From Pseudomonas oryzihabitans (GTDB lineage: Bacteria > Pseudomonadota > Gammaproteobacteria > Pseudomonadales > Pseudomonadaceae): a stretch of DNA of 64,000 nucleotides. Both the position numbers and the translations under genes were made by a program. Below, one piece after another: positions 17,651-28,054 of this stretch. The stretch's first letter is position 1; each line of letters opens with the position of its first letter. Location: assembly GCF_014522265.1 (NCBI RefSeq), contig NZ_CP017024.1:4226501-4290500 (forward strand), given 5' to 3'. The notes under the pieces are model-generated. The model was not told where the DNA came from. It ran no database searches and saw only the letters and a program-made list of their open reading frames with translations.

Positions 17651-18961
17651 ATGCTCGCCCTGCTCGGTGTCGTCACCATTCTTGCGTTGCTCGTCGCGGT
17701 CATGAGCAAACGCGTCTCGCCCCTGGTCGCCCTGATCGTCATTCCCATCGCCGCGGCCCTGATCGGTGGCTTCGGCCTGGGCACCAGCGCCTTCATCATC
17801 GCCGGCATCAAGGGCGTCGCCCCGGTGATCGGCATGTTCGTCTTCGCCATCCTGTTCTTCGGCATCATGACCGACGCCGGGATGCTCGATCCCATCATCG
17901 ACCGCATCCTGCGCACCGTCGGCACCCGGCCGACGCGCATCGTCTGCGGCAGCGCCCTGCTCGCCCTGCTGGTGCACCTGGACGGCTCCGGCGCGGTGAC
18001 CTTCCTGGTGACCATCCCCGCCATGCTGCCGCTCTATACCCGCCTCGGGCTGGACCGGCGCATCCTGGCCTGCGTGGCCGCCATGGCCGCCGGGGTCAAC
18101 TTCCTGCCGTGGACGGGCCCGGTGCTGCGCTCCTCCGCCGCCCTGCATGTGCCGGTGGCCGATCTGTTCCAGCCACTGATCCCGGTGCAGCTGGTGGGTC
18201 TGGCCTTTGTCTTCGCCAGTGCCTGGTGGCTCGGTCGCCGCGAGGAGAAGCGCCTGACCCTGGCCGGCCAGGCGCCCTGGCTGGACGCTAGCGGCGCGGG
18301 CGCTGCACCGGAGCGGGTACTCAGCGATGCCGAGCGCGCCCTGCGTCGCCCCGGGCGGTTCTGGATCAACCTGCTGCTGACGCTGGTGGTGATGGGCGTG
18401 ATGATCGCGGGCTGGGTCGATCCGGTGGTGATGTTCATGCTCGGCACCGTCGCCGCGCTGTGCCTGAACTACCCCTCGGTGGACGCCCAGAAGGCGCGCA
18501 TCGACGCCCATGCCAAGACCGCCCTGACCATGGCCAGCATCCTCTTCGCCGCCGGGGTCTTCACCGGCATCATGCAGGGCAGCGGCATGCTCAAGGCCAT
18601 GGCCCAGGTGGCGGTGGCGGGCATCCCGGCTGGCCACGGGCAATTGATCCCGGCGGTGGTGGGCTTCCTGTCCATGCCGCTGAGCCTGCTGTTCGATCCG
18701 GATTCCTTCTACTTCGGCGTCATGCCGGTGATCGCCGAGGTCGGCCGCAACCTGGGGGTCGATCCGGTGCAGGTGGCCCAGGCCTCGCTGCTCGGGGTGC
18801 ACACCACCGGTTTCCCGGTCAGCCCCCTGACCCCGGCGACCTTCCTGCTGGTGGGCCTGTGCAAGCTGGACCTGGCCGATCACCAGCGCTTCACCATCCC
18901 CTTTCTGTTCGCGGCCTCGGTGCTGATGACCCTGACCGCCCTGCTCCTGGGAGTCTTCTAG
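17651..18961 (+). CDS. CitMHS family carboxylate transporter
   Basis: 436 residues, about twelve membrane segments. The start follows AAGGAG by 7 bases; an upstream GTG at 17612 lacks such a site. Family blocks are visible: MSKRVSPLVALIVIPIAAAL at the N-terminus, FAILFFGIMTDAGMLDPII around residue 75, and LDGSGAVTFLVTIPAMLPLY. The family carries citrate or related tricarboxylates, often as metal complexes, with protons or cations. It leads an operon with two AtuA-type genes, so its substrate is probably a branched or tricarboxylic acid that they act on. A paralogue of the same family lies at 52190-53502. Confidence 0.88.
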   Translation: MLALLGVVTILALLVAVMSKRVSPLVALIVIPIAAALIGGFGLGTSAFIIAGIKGVAPVIGMFVFAILFFGIMTDAGMLDPIIDRILRTVGTRPTRIVCGSALLALLVHLDGSGAVTFLVTIPAMLPLYTRLGLDRRILACVAAMAAGVNFLPWTGPVLRSSAALHVPVADLFQPLIPVQLVGLAFVFASAWWLGRREEKRLTLAGQAPWLDASGAGAAPERVLSDAERALRRPGRFWINLLLTLVVMGVMIAGWVDPVVMFMLGTVAALCLNYPSVDAQKARIDAHAKTALTMASILFAAGVFTGIMQGSGMLKAMAQVAVAGIPAGHGQLIPAVVGFLSMPLSLLFDPDSFYFGVMPVIAEVGRNLGVDPVQVAQASLLGVHTTGFPVSPLTPATFLLVGLCKLDLADHQRFTIPFLFAASVLMTLTALLLGVF

Positions 18962-20314
18962 ATGAGCCGTCTTCTTCGCATCGGCTGCGGCGCCGGCTAC
19001 TCCGGTGATCGCATCGAACCCGCCGTGGAGCTGGCCGAGCATGGCCGCCTCGACTACCTGGTGTTCGAATGCCTGGCCGAACGCACCATCGCCCTGGCGC
19101 AACAGGCGCGGCTGGCCGATCCCGAGGCCGGTTTCGATCCGCTGCTGGAGGCACGGATGCGGCGCATCCTGCCGCTGCTGAATCAGGCGGATCGTCCGCG
19201 CCTGCGGGTGATCACCAACATGGGCGCCGCCCATCCCTCCGCCGCGGCGCGCAAGGTCGCGGCCCTGGCGCGAGAGCTGGGCGTCACCGGGCTGAAGATC
19301 GCTGCCGTGGCCGGCGACGACGTGCTGGCCCAGCTGCCCGCCGACGCCCTGCTGGACAGCGGCCAGACCCTGGCCGAACTGGGCGACCGGGTGATCTCGG
19401 CCAATGCCTACCTGGGCGTGGAAGGCATCGTCCAGGCCCTGGAAGCGGATGCCGATGTCATCATCACCGGCCGGGTAGCCGATCCCTCGTTGTTCCTCGC
19501 ACCCCTGGTGCATGAATTCGGCTGGGCGGCGGATGACTGGGAACGTCGCGGGCGCGGCACCCTGGTCGGTCATCTGTTGGAATGCGCCGGTCAGGTCACC
19601 GGCGGCTACTTCGCCGATCCCGGTTACAAGGACGTCCCCGACCTCGCTCGCCTGGGCTTTCCCCTGGCCGAGGTGGACGCCGAGGGCCAGGCGACCCTGA
19701 CCAAGATCGCGGGCTCCGGCGGCTGCGTGACCCCGGCGACCTGCAGCGAGCAACTGCTCTATGAGGTACACGACCCGGCGGCCTATCTGACGCCGGACGT
19801 CACCGCCGACTTTTCCGGCGTTGCCCTGCAGCAGTCCGCGCCGGACCGGGTCGCGGTCAGCGGAGCCCGAGGCAAGGCACGACCCGCGCAGCTCAAGGTC
19901 TCGGTGGGTTATCGCGACGGCTGGCATGGCGAAGGCCAGCTGTCCTACGCCGGACCAGGCGCCCTGGCCCGCGCCCGCCTGGCGGCTGAGGTGGTGCGCG
20001 AGCGTCTGCGACTCTGCGACGTACCGGTTCAGGAGCTGCGCTGCGAACTGATCGGCTGCGACGCCCTGCACGGCGCGACGCTGGCCACGCGCGCTACCGG
20101 CGAACCCTGGGAGGTCCGCTTGCGGGTGGTCGGGCGCTGCGCTACCCGCGCGGCGGCGGTGCAGATCGGCAACGAGGTGGAAACCCTCTATACCAATGGC
20201 CCGGCCGGCGGCGGTGGCGCCACCAAGGCGGTCCGCGAGGTGATCGCCGTGGCCTCGCTGCTGTGGCCGCGTGCGGCCGTCATCCCTACCCTGGAGCTGG
20301 AGACGCTGCCATGA
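18962..20314 (+). CDS. AtuA family protein (acyclic terpene utilisation type, DUF1446)
   Basis: 450 residues starting at the base after the transporter stop. It contains the whole DUF1446 domain: GCGAGYSGDRIEPAVELAE at the N-terminus, NMGAAHP near residue 85, and ITGRVADPSLFLAPLVHEFGW around residue 165-185. AtuA of P. aeruginosa belongs to the acyclic terpene (citronellol/geranyl-CoA) set and has this domain plus a small C-terminal one. Here the small domain is a separate gene immediately downstream. No geranyl-CoA carboxylase or other atu gene is near, so a terpene role is unlikely. Chemistry is unknown; a hydratase- or isomerase-like role on a carboxylate is only a guess from the transporter. 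Confidence 0.82.
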   Translation: MSRLLRIGCGAGYSGDRIEPAVELAEHGRLDYLVFECLAERTIALAQQARLADPEAGFDPLLEARMRRILPLLNQADRPRLRVITNMGAAHPSAAARKVAALARELGVTGLKIAAVAGDDVLAQLPADALLDSGQTLAELGDRVISANAYLGVEGIVQALEADADVIITGRVADPSLFLAPLVHEFGWAADDWERRGRGTLVGHLLECAGQVTGGYFADPGYKDVPDLARLGFPLAEVDAEGQATLTKIAGSGGCVTPATCSEQLLYEVHDPAAYLTPDVTADFSGVALQQSAPDRVAVSGARGKARPAQLKVSVGYRDGWHGEGQLSYAGPGALARARLAAEVVRERLRLCDVPVQELRCELIGCDALHGATLATRATGEPWEVRLRVVGRCATRAAAVQIGNEVETLYTNGPAGGGGATKAVREVIAVASLLWPRAAVIPTLELETLP

Positions 20315-20625
20315 AACTGCGCGAGATCGCCCACGTCCGTACCGGCGACAAGGGAGACACTTCGAACATGGCGGTGATCGCCTATCGCCACGAAGACTTC
20401 GACCGGCTGCGCCAGGCGCTGACCGCGGAACGGGTCGCCGCCTGGTTCGCCGACAGCCGACCCGCCGACGCCGCGCCTGTGCGCCGCTACGAGTTGCCCG
20501 CCTTGGGCGCGCTGAATTTCGTGCTGCCCGGCGCCCTGCGCGGCGGCGTCACCCGCTCGCTGGCGCTGGATGCCCACGGCAAGGGTCTTGGCGCGGCGCT
20601 GCTGGATCTGGAGTTGACGGACTAG
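20311..20625 (+). CDS. AtuA C-terminal-like small subunit
   Basis: 104 residues. RTGDKGDTSNMAVIAYR at 10-26 and LPALGALNFVLPGALRGG around residues 62-79 are the signature of the small domain found at the C-terminus of AtuA. The ATG overlaps the stop of the large AtuA gene (ATGA), so the two make a split version of one protein and probably bind each other. Its stop overlaps the end of the convergent hypothetical gene by four bases. No catalytic mechanism is known to me for this family. Confidence 0.82.
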   Translation: MKLREIAHVRTGDKGDTSNMAVIAYRHEDFDRLRQALTAERVAAWFADSRPADAAPVRRYELPALGALNFVLPGALRGGVTRSLALDAHGKGLGAALLDLELTD

Positions 20626-20915
20626 CCGCACGGCTCAACCCGGGTGCCGACACCCGCGCCGGGCAAACGCGTCAGCAGGATGGTGTCCTTGTCGAGAGGC
20701 ACCTGGGCACCCTTGCGTCTGAGTTCGTTGATGGCATGCAACAGGATCAGATTCACCTGCTCGACCTCGCGCATGTCGTCCGCCTTGAGCAGCCGCGACA
20801 CCCGCACATTGTGATCGGCCTCGATGAGCGTAATCAGCAGGCCGTCACTGCGTCGCTCCAGTTCATGGCGCACGGGTGGATCGAGTTGGGCCAAGCGTTC
20901 ATGCAACCTGTTCAT
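20622..20915 (-). CDS. Hypothetical protein
   Basis: 97 residues, not recognised. No signal peptide, membrane segment or cysteine cluster. It is rich in charged residues, has a probable helical N-terminal half (NRLHERLAQLDPPVRHELERR), and ends in a proline/glycine tail. Codon use matches the neighbours and the frame is clean, so it is probably real. It converges on the AtuA small subunit with a four-base overlap and has no obvious functional partner; a small regulatory or stress protein is possible. Confidence 0.55.
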   Translation of the reverse strand: MNRLHERLAQLDPPVRHELERRSDGLLITLIEADHNVRVSRLLKADDMREVEQVNLILLHAINELRRKGAQVPLDKDTILLTRLPGAGVGTRVEPCG

Positions 20916-21019
20916 CTGCAGGCTCCCGAAGGAACGTCACTCCCTTCAGGCTAGCCGCCGCGGTAGAGAACGCAAGGCGTCAGTGTCGCTGTGTCATACC
21001 AGGGTCAGGAGAGGGTGTA

Positions 21020-21574
21020 CCGCGGCCAAGAAGCGGCTGAGGTCTGTCACGAAGCTGCCATCAGTATCCGGCAGGCTGGGCCTCCTGACCGCCACGCCGT
21101 GGCAGAGGCCGATCCATGGATACCCGCCCCGCCCTCCGCCACCGTACCCCGGCAGTCTCTCCTTCGACGCGCGCGGCCTTGGCTGCCAGGACGGCCTGCC
21201 ATCGTCACGCCGAAGCGCATAGCCAACGCATTGCCCTGGCCACCCGGCATCTGATAGCGCTCGGGCATCTGCAGATCCTCCTGGTGACAGCCCGGCAACG
21301 GTCGGTCGCCGAGGCCGACGCCGAATTGCAGGCGCATTGCCAGGTCATGCTGGCGGAGGGGCTGCCGCTGTTGCCGCGTCTGGAGCTCGACCTGGCGGCT
21401 CCCCCATACGGGCCGGAGCTTGCCGCCAGCCTGGCCGGCATCGCCCCGACCGCCCTGCTCTGCACCCAGCCGGCCCTGGCCAGGGCGCTGCAGACTGCCC
21501 TTGCGTCCCAGGGTGAGCTGACCATCGTGGGTCCCGAGATAGCGATCGGGGCGCAGAACGCATCCTGGCACTAG
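21020..21574 (+). pseudogene. Probable remnant of a LacI-family regulator
   Basis: From 21116 an open frame of 152 residues contains a stretch like the effector domain of LacI proteins: RIALATRHLIALGHLQILLV, then a helix ending MLAEGLPLLPR and IAPTALLCTQPALARALQ. The end of the effector domain is missing. Upstream, LacI-like helix-turn-helix text appears only in pieces across two frames (LRSVTKLPSVSG and DRHAVAEA), which suggests several lesions rather than one. The segment lies between two unrelated genes. It could instead be a divergent small protein of its own; confidence is low. Confidence 0.4.
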
Positions 21575-21590
21575 CTCGGACGGTCACCTT

Positions 21591-22562
21591 TCAGAAATTC
21601 GTACCCCGTACGCCCTGCCCCGCCTGATCGGGCTGCTGCAGGTTGCCCGAATTAGCGGTCTTGACCGGGTTCCAGTCGATCTCGGCGCGCTGCACCGCAT
21701 CGGCGGTGAAGCGTTCGTTGAGTTCCGGCGCCAGGCGATGGCCCCAGTAGGCCAGCTTCGCCTTGTAGCCCACGGTGATTTCCTTTTGCGGTTGCAGCAG
21801 CGCCTTGACGATGGCCTGCACCGCCTTGTCCGGTGCGTCCTTGGTCGGCAGATCGGGACGGTGGCCGGTATAGGTGGCCGCATGGCCCCAGATCGGCGTA
21901 TCCAGCGCCCAGGGCAGCACCGTCGACAGCTGAATGTTCGGCTGGCGTCCACGCCGCAGTTCCTGCTGGAGCACCCGGCCGAGGCTGAGCACCGCGGCCT
22001 TGGACGCCGAATAGGAGGCCTGATAGGCGTGGGGGATCTCGCCGTCGACCGACGCCACATTGACCAGCCGGCCATAGCCCTGGCGACGGAAGCGCTGCAG
22101 GGCCAGGTGAGTGCCAATGACCACGCCTTTCACATTGGTATCCAGCAGACGCAGATGATCGTCCAGCGGGATCTCCTCGAAGCGGCCCACCGCCACGACA
22201 CCGGCATTGTTGATCCAGCCGTCGATGCGACCGAAGCGCTGCTCGGCCTGCTTGGCCAGGGCAGTCATCTGCGCCATGTCGGCGACATCGGTGGGCACTG
22301 CCAGGGCGGCCACGCCCAGGGCCTGGACCTCGACCGCCAGGGCTTCCAGCGCCTCGCTGCGCCGCGCTGCCAGCACCAGATTGGCACCGTGCCGGGCCAG
22401 CGCCAGAGCCACGCCACGACCGACACCACTGGAGGCGCCGGTGACGACGATGGTCCGGCCGCTCAGTTGCGGGTGATCAGGCCGCCCGGAACGCCGGGGC
22501 GAGGTGCGGTTCAACAGGGCCAGGGCGGCAGGCAGGGCAAGGAGCAGTGGCAGGGTACGCAT
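21591..22562 (-). CDS. SDR family oxidoreductase, membrane-anchored
   Basis: 323 residues. A hydrophobic N-terminal stretch of about 17 residues (RTLPLLLALPAALALLN) may act as a signal anchor. The Rossmann motif TGASSGVGRG starts near residue 41, followed by NNAG, a serine in VNVASVDG and YSASK. A C-terminal extension after about residue 250 carries ITVGYKAKLAYWGHRL. This layout is common in uncharacterised Pseudomonas SDRs of the SDR_c family. GGAAGA lies upstream of the ATG. It is divergent from nothing obvious and 169 bases after acoR; substrate unknown. Confidence 0.85.
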   Translation of the reverse strand: MRTLPLLLALPAALALLNRTSPRRSGRPDHPQLSGRTIVVTGASSGVGRGVALALARHGANLVLAARRSEALEALAVEVQALGVAALAVPTDVADMAQMTALAKQAEQRFGRIDGWINNAGVVAVGRFEEIPLDDHLRLLDTNVKGVVIGTHLALQRFRRQGYGRLVNVASVDGEIPHAYQASYSASKAAVLSLGRVLQQELRRGRQPNIQLSTVLPWALDTPIWGHAATYTGHRPDLPTKDAPDKAVQAIVKALLQPQKEITVGYKAKLAYWGHRLAPELNERFTADAVQRAEIDWNPVKTANSGNLQQPDQAGQGVRGTNF

Positions 22563-22731
22563 CAGGGATCTTCCTCGGTTCTGTGTCTGAGGTGTGACCC
22601 ATGGCCGACCGCACTGACGTCCCGCCTGGGACGACCGGGGCCCGGCGCGCCGACGGCAAGCGCTTCGCTTGATCGCCGGGATCGCCGCGCCAGGGCAGCC
22701 GCCGTGCCCCACGACCGTTCGGCGGAAGAGC

Positions 22732-24615
<1,884 letters not shown>

Positions 24616-24716
24616 GGACGTCTCTCCCTGAATTCCGGTCATGGCATGGAAGGCCGGTCATTGTTCTGCCCTTCATTTAGCGCCCCCTGGCCCCGGCCTT
24701 CAAGTCCGCCGCGTCG

Positions 24717-24765
24717 TGAGACGAATCGTCTCAGCGTCTCGCCCTCCCGTCGCAGGCGTGAGACG
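24717..24765. promoter_or_regulatory. Palindromic upstream activating sites for AcoR
   Basis: TGAGACGAATCGTCTCA (24717-24733) is a near-perfect palindrome of TGAGACG. The same half-site recurs as CGTCTC (24735-24740) and TGAGACG (24759-24765). Four half-sites lie about 90-135 bases upstream of the sigma-54 promoter at 24854, a normal distance for an enhancer-binding protein. AcoR binding is inferred from position. Confidence 0.6.
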
Positions 24766-24853
24766 CCCCGGCGCGCGGAGTCGCCCCTCCTACGACCAGT
24801 CGCCTCCATTCAAACCCGCGCCTTGCCTGCACTGCAGCGGATTCATCACGGTT

Positions 24854-24868
24854 TGGCACCGGCCTTGC
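24854..24868 (+). promoter_or_regulatory. Sigma-54 (-24/-12) promoter of the aco operon
   Basis: TGGCACCGGCCTTGC fits TGGCAC-N5-TTGC with the GG and GC doublets 12 bases apart from first to first, the sigma-54 consensus spacing. Transcription would start near 24880, about 100 bases before acoX. The divergent gene is a sigma-54 activator, which supports the call. Confidence 0.8.
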
Positions 24869-24915
24869 TCAGGGCTCTGCGAGGCGCCTATCACAACGAC
24901 AAGAGGGCCAGACCC

Positions 24916-24990
24916 ATGAGCGCACCCTGGCATCACCGCACGGCTGCCCTGACCACCGGCCCGTGCCTCGGAGCTCAGCCATGCCCGTAA
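24916..24990 (+). CDS. Possible 24-residue leader peptide overlapping acoX
   Basis: ATG at 24916, preceded by AGAGGG at about 7 bases, opens a frame of 24 codons ending in TAA at 24988-24990, ten bases inside acoX. It reads MSAPWHHRTAALTTG and ends GAQPCP. Being the first frame on the predicted sigma-54 transcript and overlapping the acoX start, it could couple translation to acoX. It could equally be chance in high-GC DNA. Confidence 0.3.
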   Translation: MSAPWHHRTAALTTGPCLGAQPCP

Positions 24991-26030
24991 CCGTCGGCAT
25001 CCTGCCCAACCCGGCCTCGGGCCGTGACCTGCGCCGGCTGACCGGCAACGCCGCCCTGACCTCCAGCACCGACAAGGCCGGGGTGGTGATGCGCCTGCTG
25101 GCGGCCTTTGGCGCCACCGGCGTAGAGCGGGTGCTGCTGCCGCCGGACATGACCGGCATCGCGGCCGCCGTGCTCAAGGCCAGCGGCAGTCGCCAGGCCC
25201 GCGAGCAGCGCTGGCCGGAGCTTGGGTTTCTCAACCTGCCGCTGACCCAGACCGTGGACGACACCCGGCGCGCCGCGCGGCTGTTGCTGGCCCAGGGCGC
25301 GGCGGTGATCGCCGTGCTCGGCGGCGACGGCACCCACAAGGCGGTGGCCGCCGAGGTGGGCGACCTGCCGCTGCTGACCCTGTCCACCGGCACCAACAAT
25401 GCCTTTCCCGAATTGCGCGAGGCCACCAGCGCCGGCCTGGCCGGTGGCCTGGTGGCGAGCGGCCGCATCGACCCGGCGCTGGCGCTGCGGCGCAACAAGC
25501 GGCTGCGGGTGGAAGTGCCGGAACGCGACATCCGCGACTGGGCGCTGGTGGACGTGGCGGTCTGTCGCCAGACCTATCTCGGTGCCCGCGCGGTGACCCG
25601 GGTGGAGGATCTCGCGGAAGTCTTCACCACTTTCGCCGAGCCCTGGGCTATCGGCCTGTCGGCCCTCTGCGGTCTCTGGCACCCCGTCGCGCGCAGCGCT
25701 CCCCATGGCGGCTGGGTGCGACTGGAGCCGGAAGCCCCGGCGCAACTGACCGTTCCCCTCGCCCCCGGCGTGCTGGCCCAGGCCGGCATCGCCGCCAGTG
25801 GCCTGCTGCTGCCCGGCGAACCCCGGATGCTGTCGCTGGCCACCGGCACCCTGGCGCTGGACGGCGAGCGGGAAATCGAATTCGGCCCCGAGGAGCGTCC
25901 GCAGGTGACGCTGGACCTCGACGGCCCCCTGAGCATCGACGTGGAGCGGGTACTGGAGCTGGCGGCGCAGCAGCGCCTGCTGGTCCGCCGCCTGCCCGCG
26001 TCGGCCCTCGGCAATCCTGGAGAACAATAA
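24981..26030 (+). CDS. acoX: AcoX, NAD-kinase-like protein of the acetoin operon
   Basis: 349 residues from the ATG at 24981 with GGAG 7 bases upstream. It belongs to the ATP-NAD/diacylglycerol-kinase fold: GILPNPASGRDLRRL at the N-terminus and the nucleotide loop GGDGTHKAVAAE near residue 115, followed by LSTGTNNAFP. AcoX is regularly found first in aco operons, but its activity is not established and it is reported as dispensable in some bacteria. It ends one base before acoA. Confidence 0.85.
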   Translation: MPVTVGILPNPASGRDLRRLTGNAALTSSTDKAGVVMRLLAAFGATGVERVLLPPDMTGIAAAVLKASGSRQAREQRWPELGFLNLPLTQTVDDTRRAARLLLAQGAAVIAVLGGDGTHKAVAAEVGDLPLLTLSTGTNNAFPELREATSAGLAGGLVASGRIDPALALRRNKRLRVEVPERDIRDWALVDVAVCRQTYLGARAVTRVEDLAEVFTTFAEPWAIGLSALCGLWHPVARSAPHGGWVRLEPEAPAQLTVPLAPGVLAQAGIAASGLLLPGEPRMLSLATGTLALDGEREIEFGPEERPQVTLDLDGPLSIDVERVLELAAQQRLLVRRLPASALGNPGEQ

Positions 26031-26031
26031 G

Positions 26032-27009
26032 ATGAGCGAGACCGTAAGCGTCGAAAACCTGAGCCATGCCTACCGGGTGATGCGCACCATCCGCGTCTTC
26101 GAAGAGCGGCTGCACGTGGAATTCGCCACCGGCGAGATTCCCGGCTTCGTCCACCTCTATGCCGGCGAGGAGGCCTCGGCCGCCGGTGTCATGGCTCACC
26201 TGGGCCACGAGGACAGCATCGCCTCCACCCACCGCGGCCACGGCCATTGCATCGCCAAGGGCGTGGACGTCTACGGCATGATGGCCGAGATCTACGGCAA
26301 GAAGACCGGGGTCTGCCAGGGCAAGGGTGGCTCCATGCACATCGCCGACCTGGAAAAGGGCATGCTCGGTGCCAACGGCATCGTCGGGGCCGGCGCCCCG
26401 CTGGCCGCCGGCGCCGCCCTGGCCGCCAAGCTCAAGGGCAGCGACGCCGTTGCCGTGGCCTTCTTCGGTGACGGCGGCTCCAACGAGGGTGCGGTGTTCG
26501 AGGCCATGAATCTGGCCTCGGTGTGGAATCTGCCGTGCATCTTCGTCGCCGAGAACAACGGCTACGCCGAGGCCACCGCCTCGAACTGGTCGGTGGCCTG
26601 CGACCACATCGCCGATCGCGCCGCCGGCTTCGGCATGCCCGGGGTGACGGTGGACGGCTTCGACTTCTTCGCCGTCCATGAAGCCGCCGCGGCCGCCGTG
26701 GCCCGCGCCCGGGCCGGCGAAGGCCCCTCGCTGATCGAGGTGAAGTTCACCCGCTACTTCGGCCACTTCGAGGGCGACGCCCAGACCTATCGCGATCCCA
26801 ACGAGGTCAAGCAGGCCCGGGAGCAGCGCGACTGCCTGATGCAATTCCGCGAGCGGGTGACGCGCTCCGGCCAACTCCAGCCCGCCCTGCTCGACAGCAT
26901 CGACCAGGAGGTGGAACAGCTCATCGAAGACGCCGTGCGCAAGGCCAAGGCCGATCCCAAGCCCGGCCCGGAAGACCTGCTCAGTGACGTCTACGTCACC
27001 TACGCCTGA
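26032..27009 (+). CDS. acoA: Acetoin dehydrogenase E1 alpha subunit
   Basis: 325 residues. The thiamine-diphosphate motif runs from GDGGSNEG (146-153) to ENNGY (174-178). The segment HRGHGHCIAKG and GKGGSMHIAD are typical of the E1 alpha family. With AcoB it cleaves acetoin, releasing acetaldehyde and leaving an acetyl group for the AcoC lipoyl arm. AcoX ends one base upstream; AAGGAG of acoB follows 20 bases after the stop. It is cytosolic and induced by acetoin through AcoR. Confidence 0.92.
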   Translation: MSETVSVENLSHAYRVMRTIRVFEERLHVEFATGEIPGFVHLYAGEEASAAGVMAHLGHEDSIASTHRGHGHCIAKGVDVYGMMAEIYGKKTGVCQGKGGSMHIADLEKGMLGANGIVGAGAPLAAGAALAAKLKGSDAVAVAFFGDGGSNEGAVFEAMNLASVWNLPCIFVAENNGYAEATASNWSVACDHIADRAAGFGMPGVTVDGFDFFAVHEAAAAAVARARAGEGPSLIEVKFTRYFGHFEGDAQTYRDPNEVKQAREQRDCLMQFRERVTRSGQLQPALLDSIDQEVEQLIEDAVRKAKADPKPGPEDLLSDVYVTYA

Positions 27010-27034
27010 TCGGAAAACAACAAGGAGCGCCACC

Positions 27035-28054
27035 ATGGCCAGAAAGATCAGCTACCAGCAAGCCATCAACGAAGCCCTGGAACAGGAGATGCGCCGCGAC
27101 CCCACCGTCTTCCTCATGGGCGAAGACAACGCCGGCGGTGCGGGCGCGCCTGGCGAGCAGGACGCCTGGGGCGGCGTGCTCGGGGTCACCAAGGGCCTCT
27201 ACCACAAATTTCCCGGGCGGGTGCTGGACACCCCGCTGTCGGAGCTCGGCTACGTCGGCGCGGCGGTGGGCGCCGCCGCCCGCGGCACCCGGCCGGTATG
27301 CGAACTGATGTTCGTCGACTTCGCCGGCTGCTGCCTGGACCAGATCCTCAATCAGGCGGCCAAATTCCGCTACATGTTCGGCGGCAAGGCGGTCACCCCG
27401 CTGGTGCTGCGGACCATGGTCGGCGCGGGCCTCCGCGCCGCCGCCCAGCATTCGCAGATGCTCACTTCCTGGTGGACCCATATCCCCGGCCTCAAGGTGG
27501 TCTGCCCGGCCACCCCCTATGATGCCAAGGGCCTGCTGATCCAGGCCATCCGCGACAATGACCCGGTGATCTTCTGCGAGCACAAGCTGCTCTACGGGAT
27601 GCAGGGCGAGGTGCCAGAGGAGTCCTACGCCATCCCCTTCGGCGAGGCCAGCTTTTTGCGTGAGGGCGACGACGTCAGCCTCATCACCTACGGCCGCATG
27701 GTGCACCTGGCCATGGAGGCCGCCAGCAACCTGGCGCGCCAGGGCGTCTCCTGCGAGGTGCTGGACCTGCGTACCACCAGCCCGCTGGATCGCGACAGCA
27801 TCCTGGAAAGCGTCGAGAAGACCGGCCGCGCGGTGGTCATCGACGAGGCCAATCCGCGCTGCTCGGTGGCCACCGACATCGCCGCCCTGCTTGCCGAGCA
27901 CGCCTTCGACGACCTGCGCGCCCCGGTACAGCTGGTCACGGCGCCGCACACCCCGGTGCCCTTCTCCGATGCGCTGGAAGACCTCTATATCCCCGATGCG
28001 GCCAAGATCGAGTGCGCCGTACTGAAGATCACCCAAGGGAGGCAGGCCGCATGA
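27035..28054 (+). CDS. acoB: Acetoin dehydrogenase E1 beta subunit
   Basis: 339 residues from the ATG with AAGGAG 7 bases upstream; an earlier in-frame start at 26984 lies inside acoA. It contains the transketolase pyrimidine domain (FLMGEDNAGGAGAPG, then DTPLSELGYVGAAVGAA with the catalytic glutamate) and the C-terminal transketolase domain (LDLRTTSPLDRDSI). Partner of AcoA in an alpha2beta2 E1. The stop overlaps the acoC start (ATGA). Confidence 0.92.
   Translation: MARKISYQQAINEALEQEMRRDPTVFLMGEDNAGGAGAPGEQDAWGGVLGVTKGLYHKFPGRVLDTPLSELGYVGAAVGAAARGTRPVCELMFVDFAGCCLDQILNQAAKFRYMFGGKAVTPLVLRTMVGAGLRAAAQHSQMLTSWWTHIPGLKVVCPATPYDAKGLLIQAIRDNDPVIFCEHKLLYGMQGEVPEESYAIPFGEASFLREGDDVSLITYGRMVHLAMEAASNLARQGVSCEVLDLRTTSPLDRDSILESVEKTGRAVVIDEANPRCSVATDIAALLAEHAFDDLRAPVQLVTAPHTPVPFSDALEDLYIPDAAKIECAVLKITQGRQAA

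Noticed and set aside
17519-20071. 850-codon minus-strand frame opposite the CitMHS and AtuA genes
   Set aside because: Low-complexity Gln/Gly/His/Asp composition typical of antisense readings in high-GC DNA; both plus-strand genes beneath it are clear.
18962-20625. Acyclic terpene (citronellol/geraniol) degradation genes
   Set aside because: The AtuA-type domains alone do not define that pathway, and no geranyl-CoA carboxylase, dehydrogenase or hydratase gene of the atu set is in the window.
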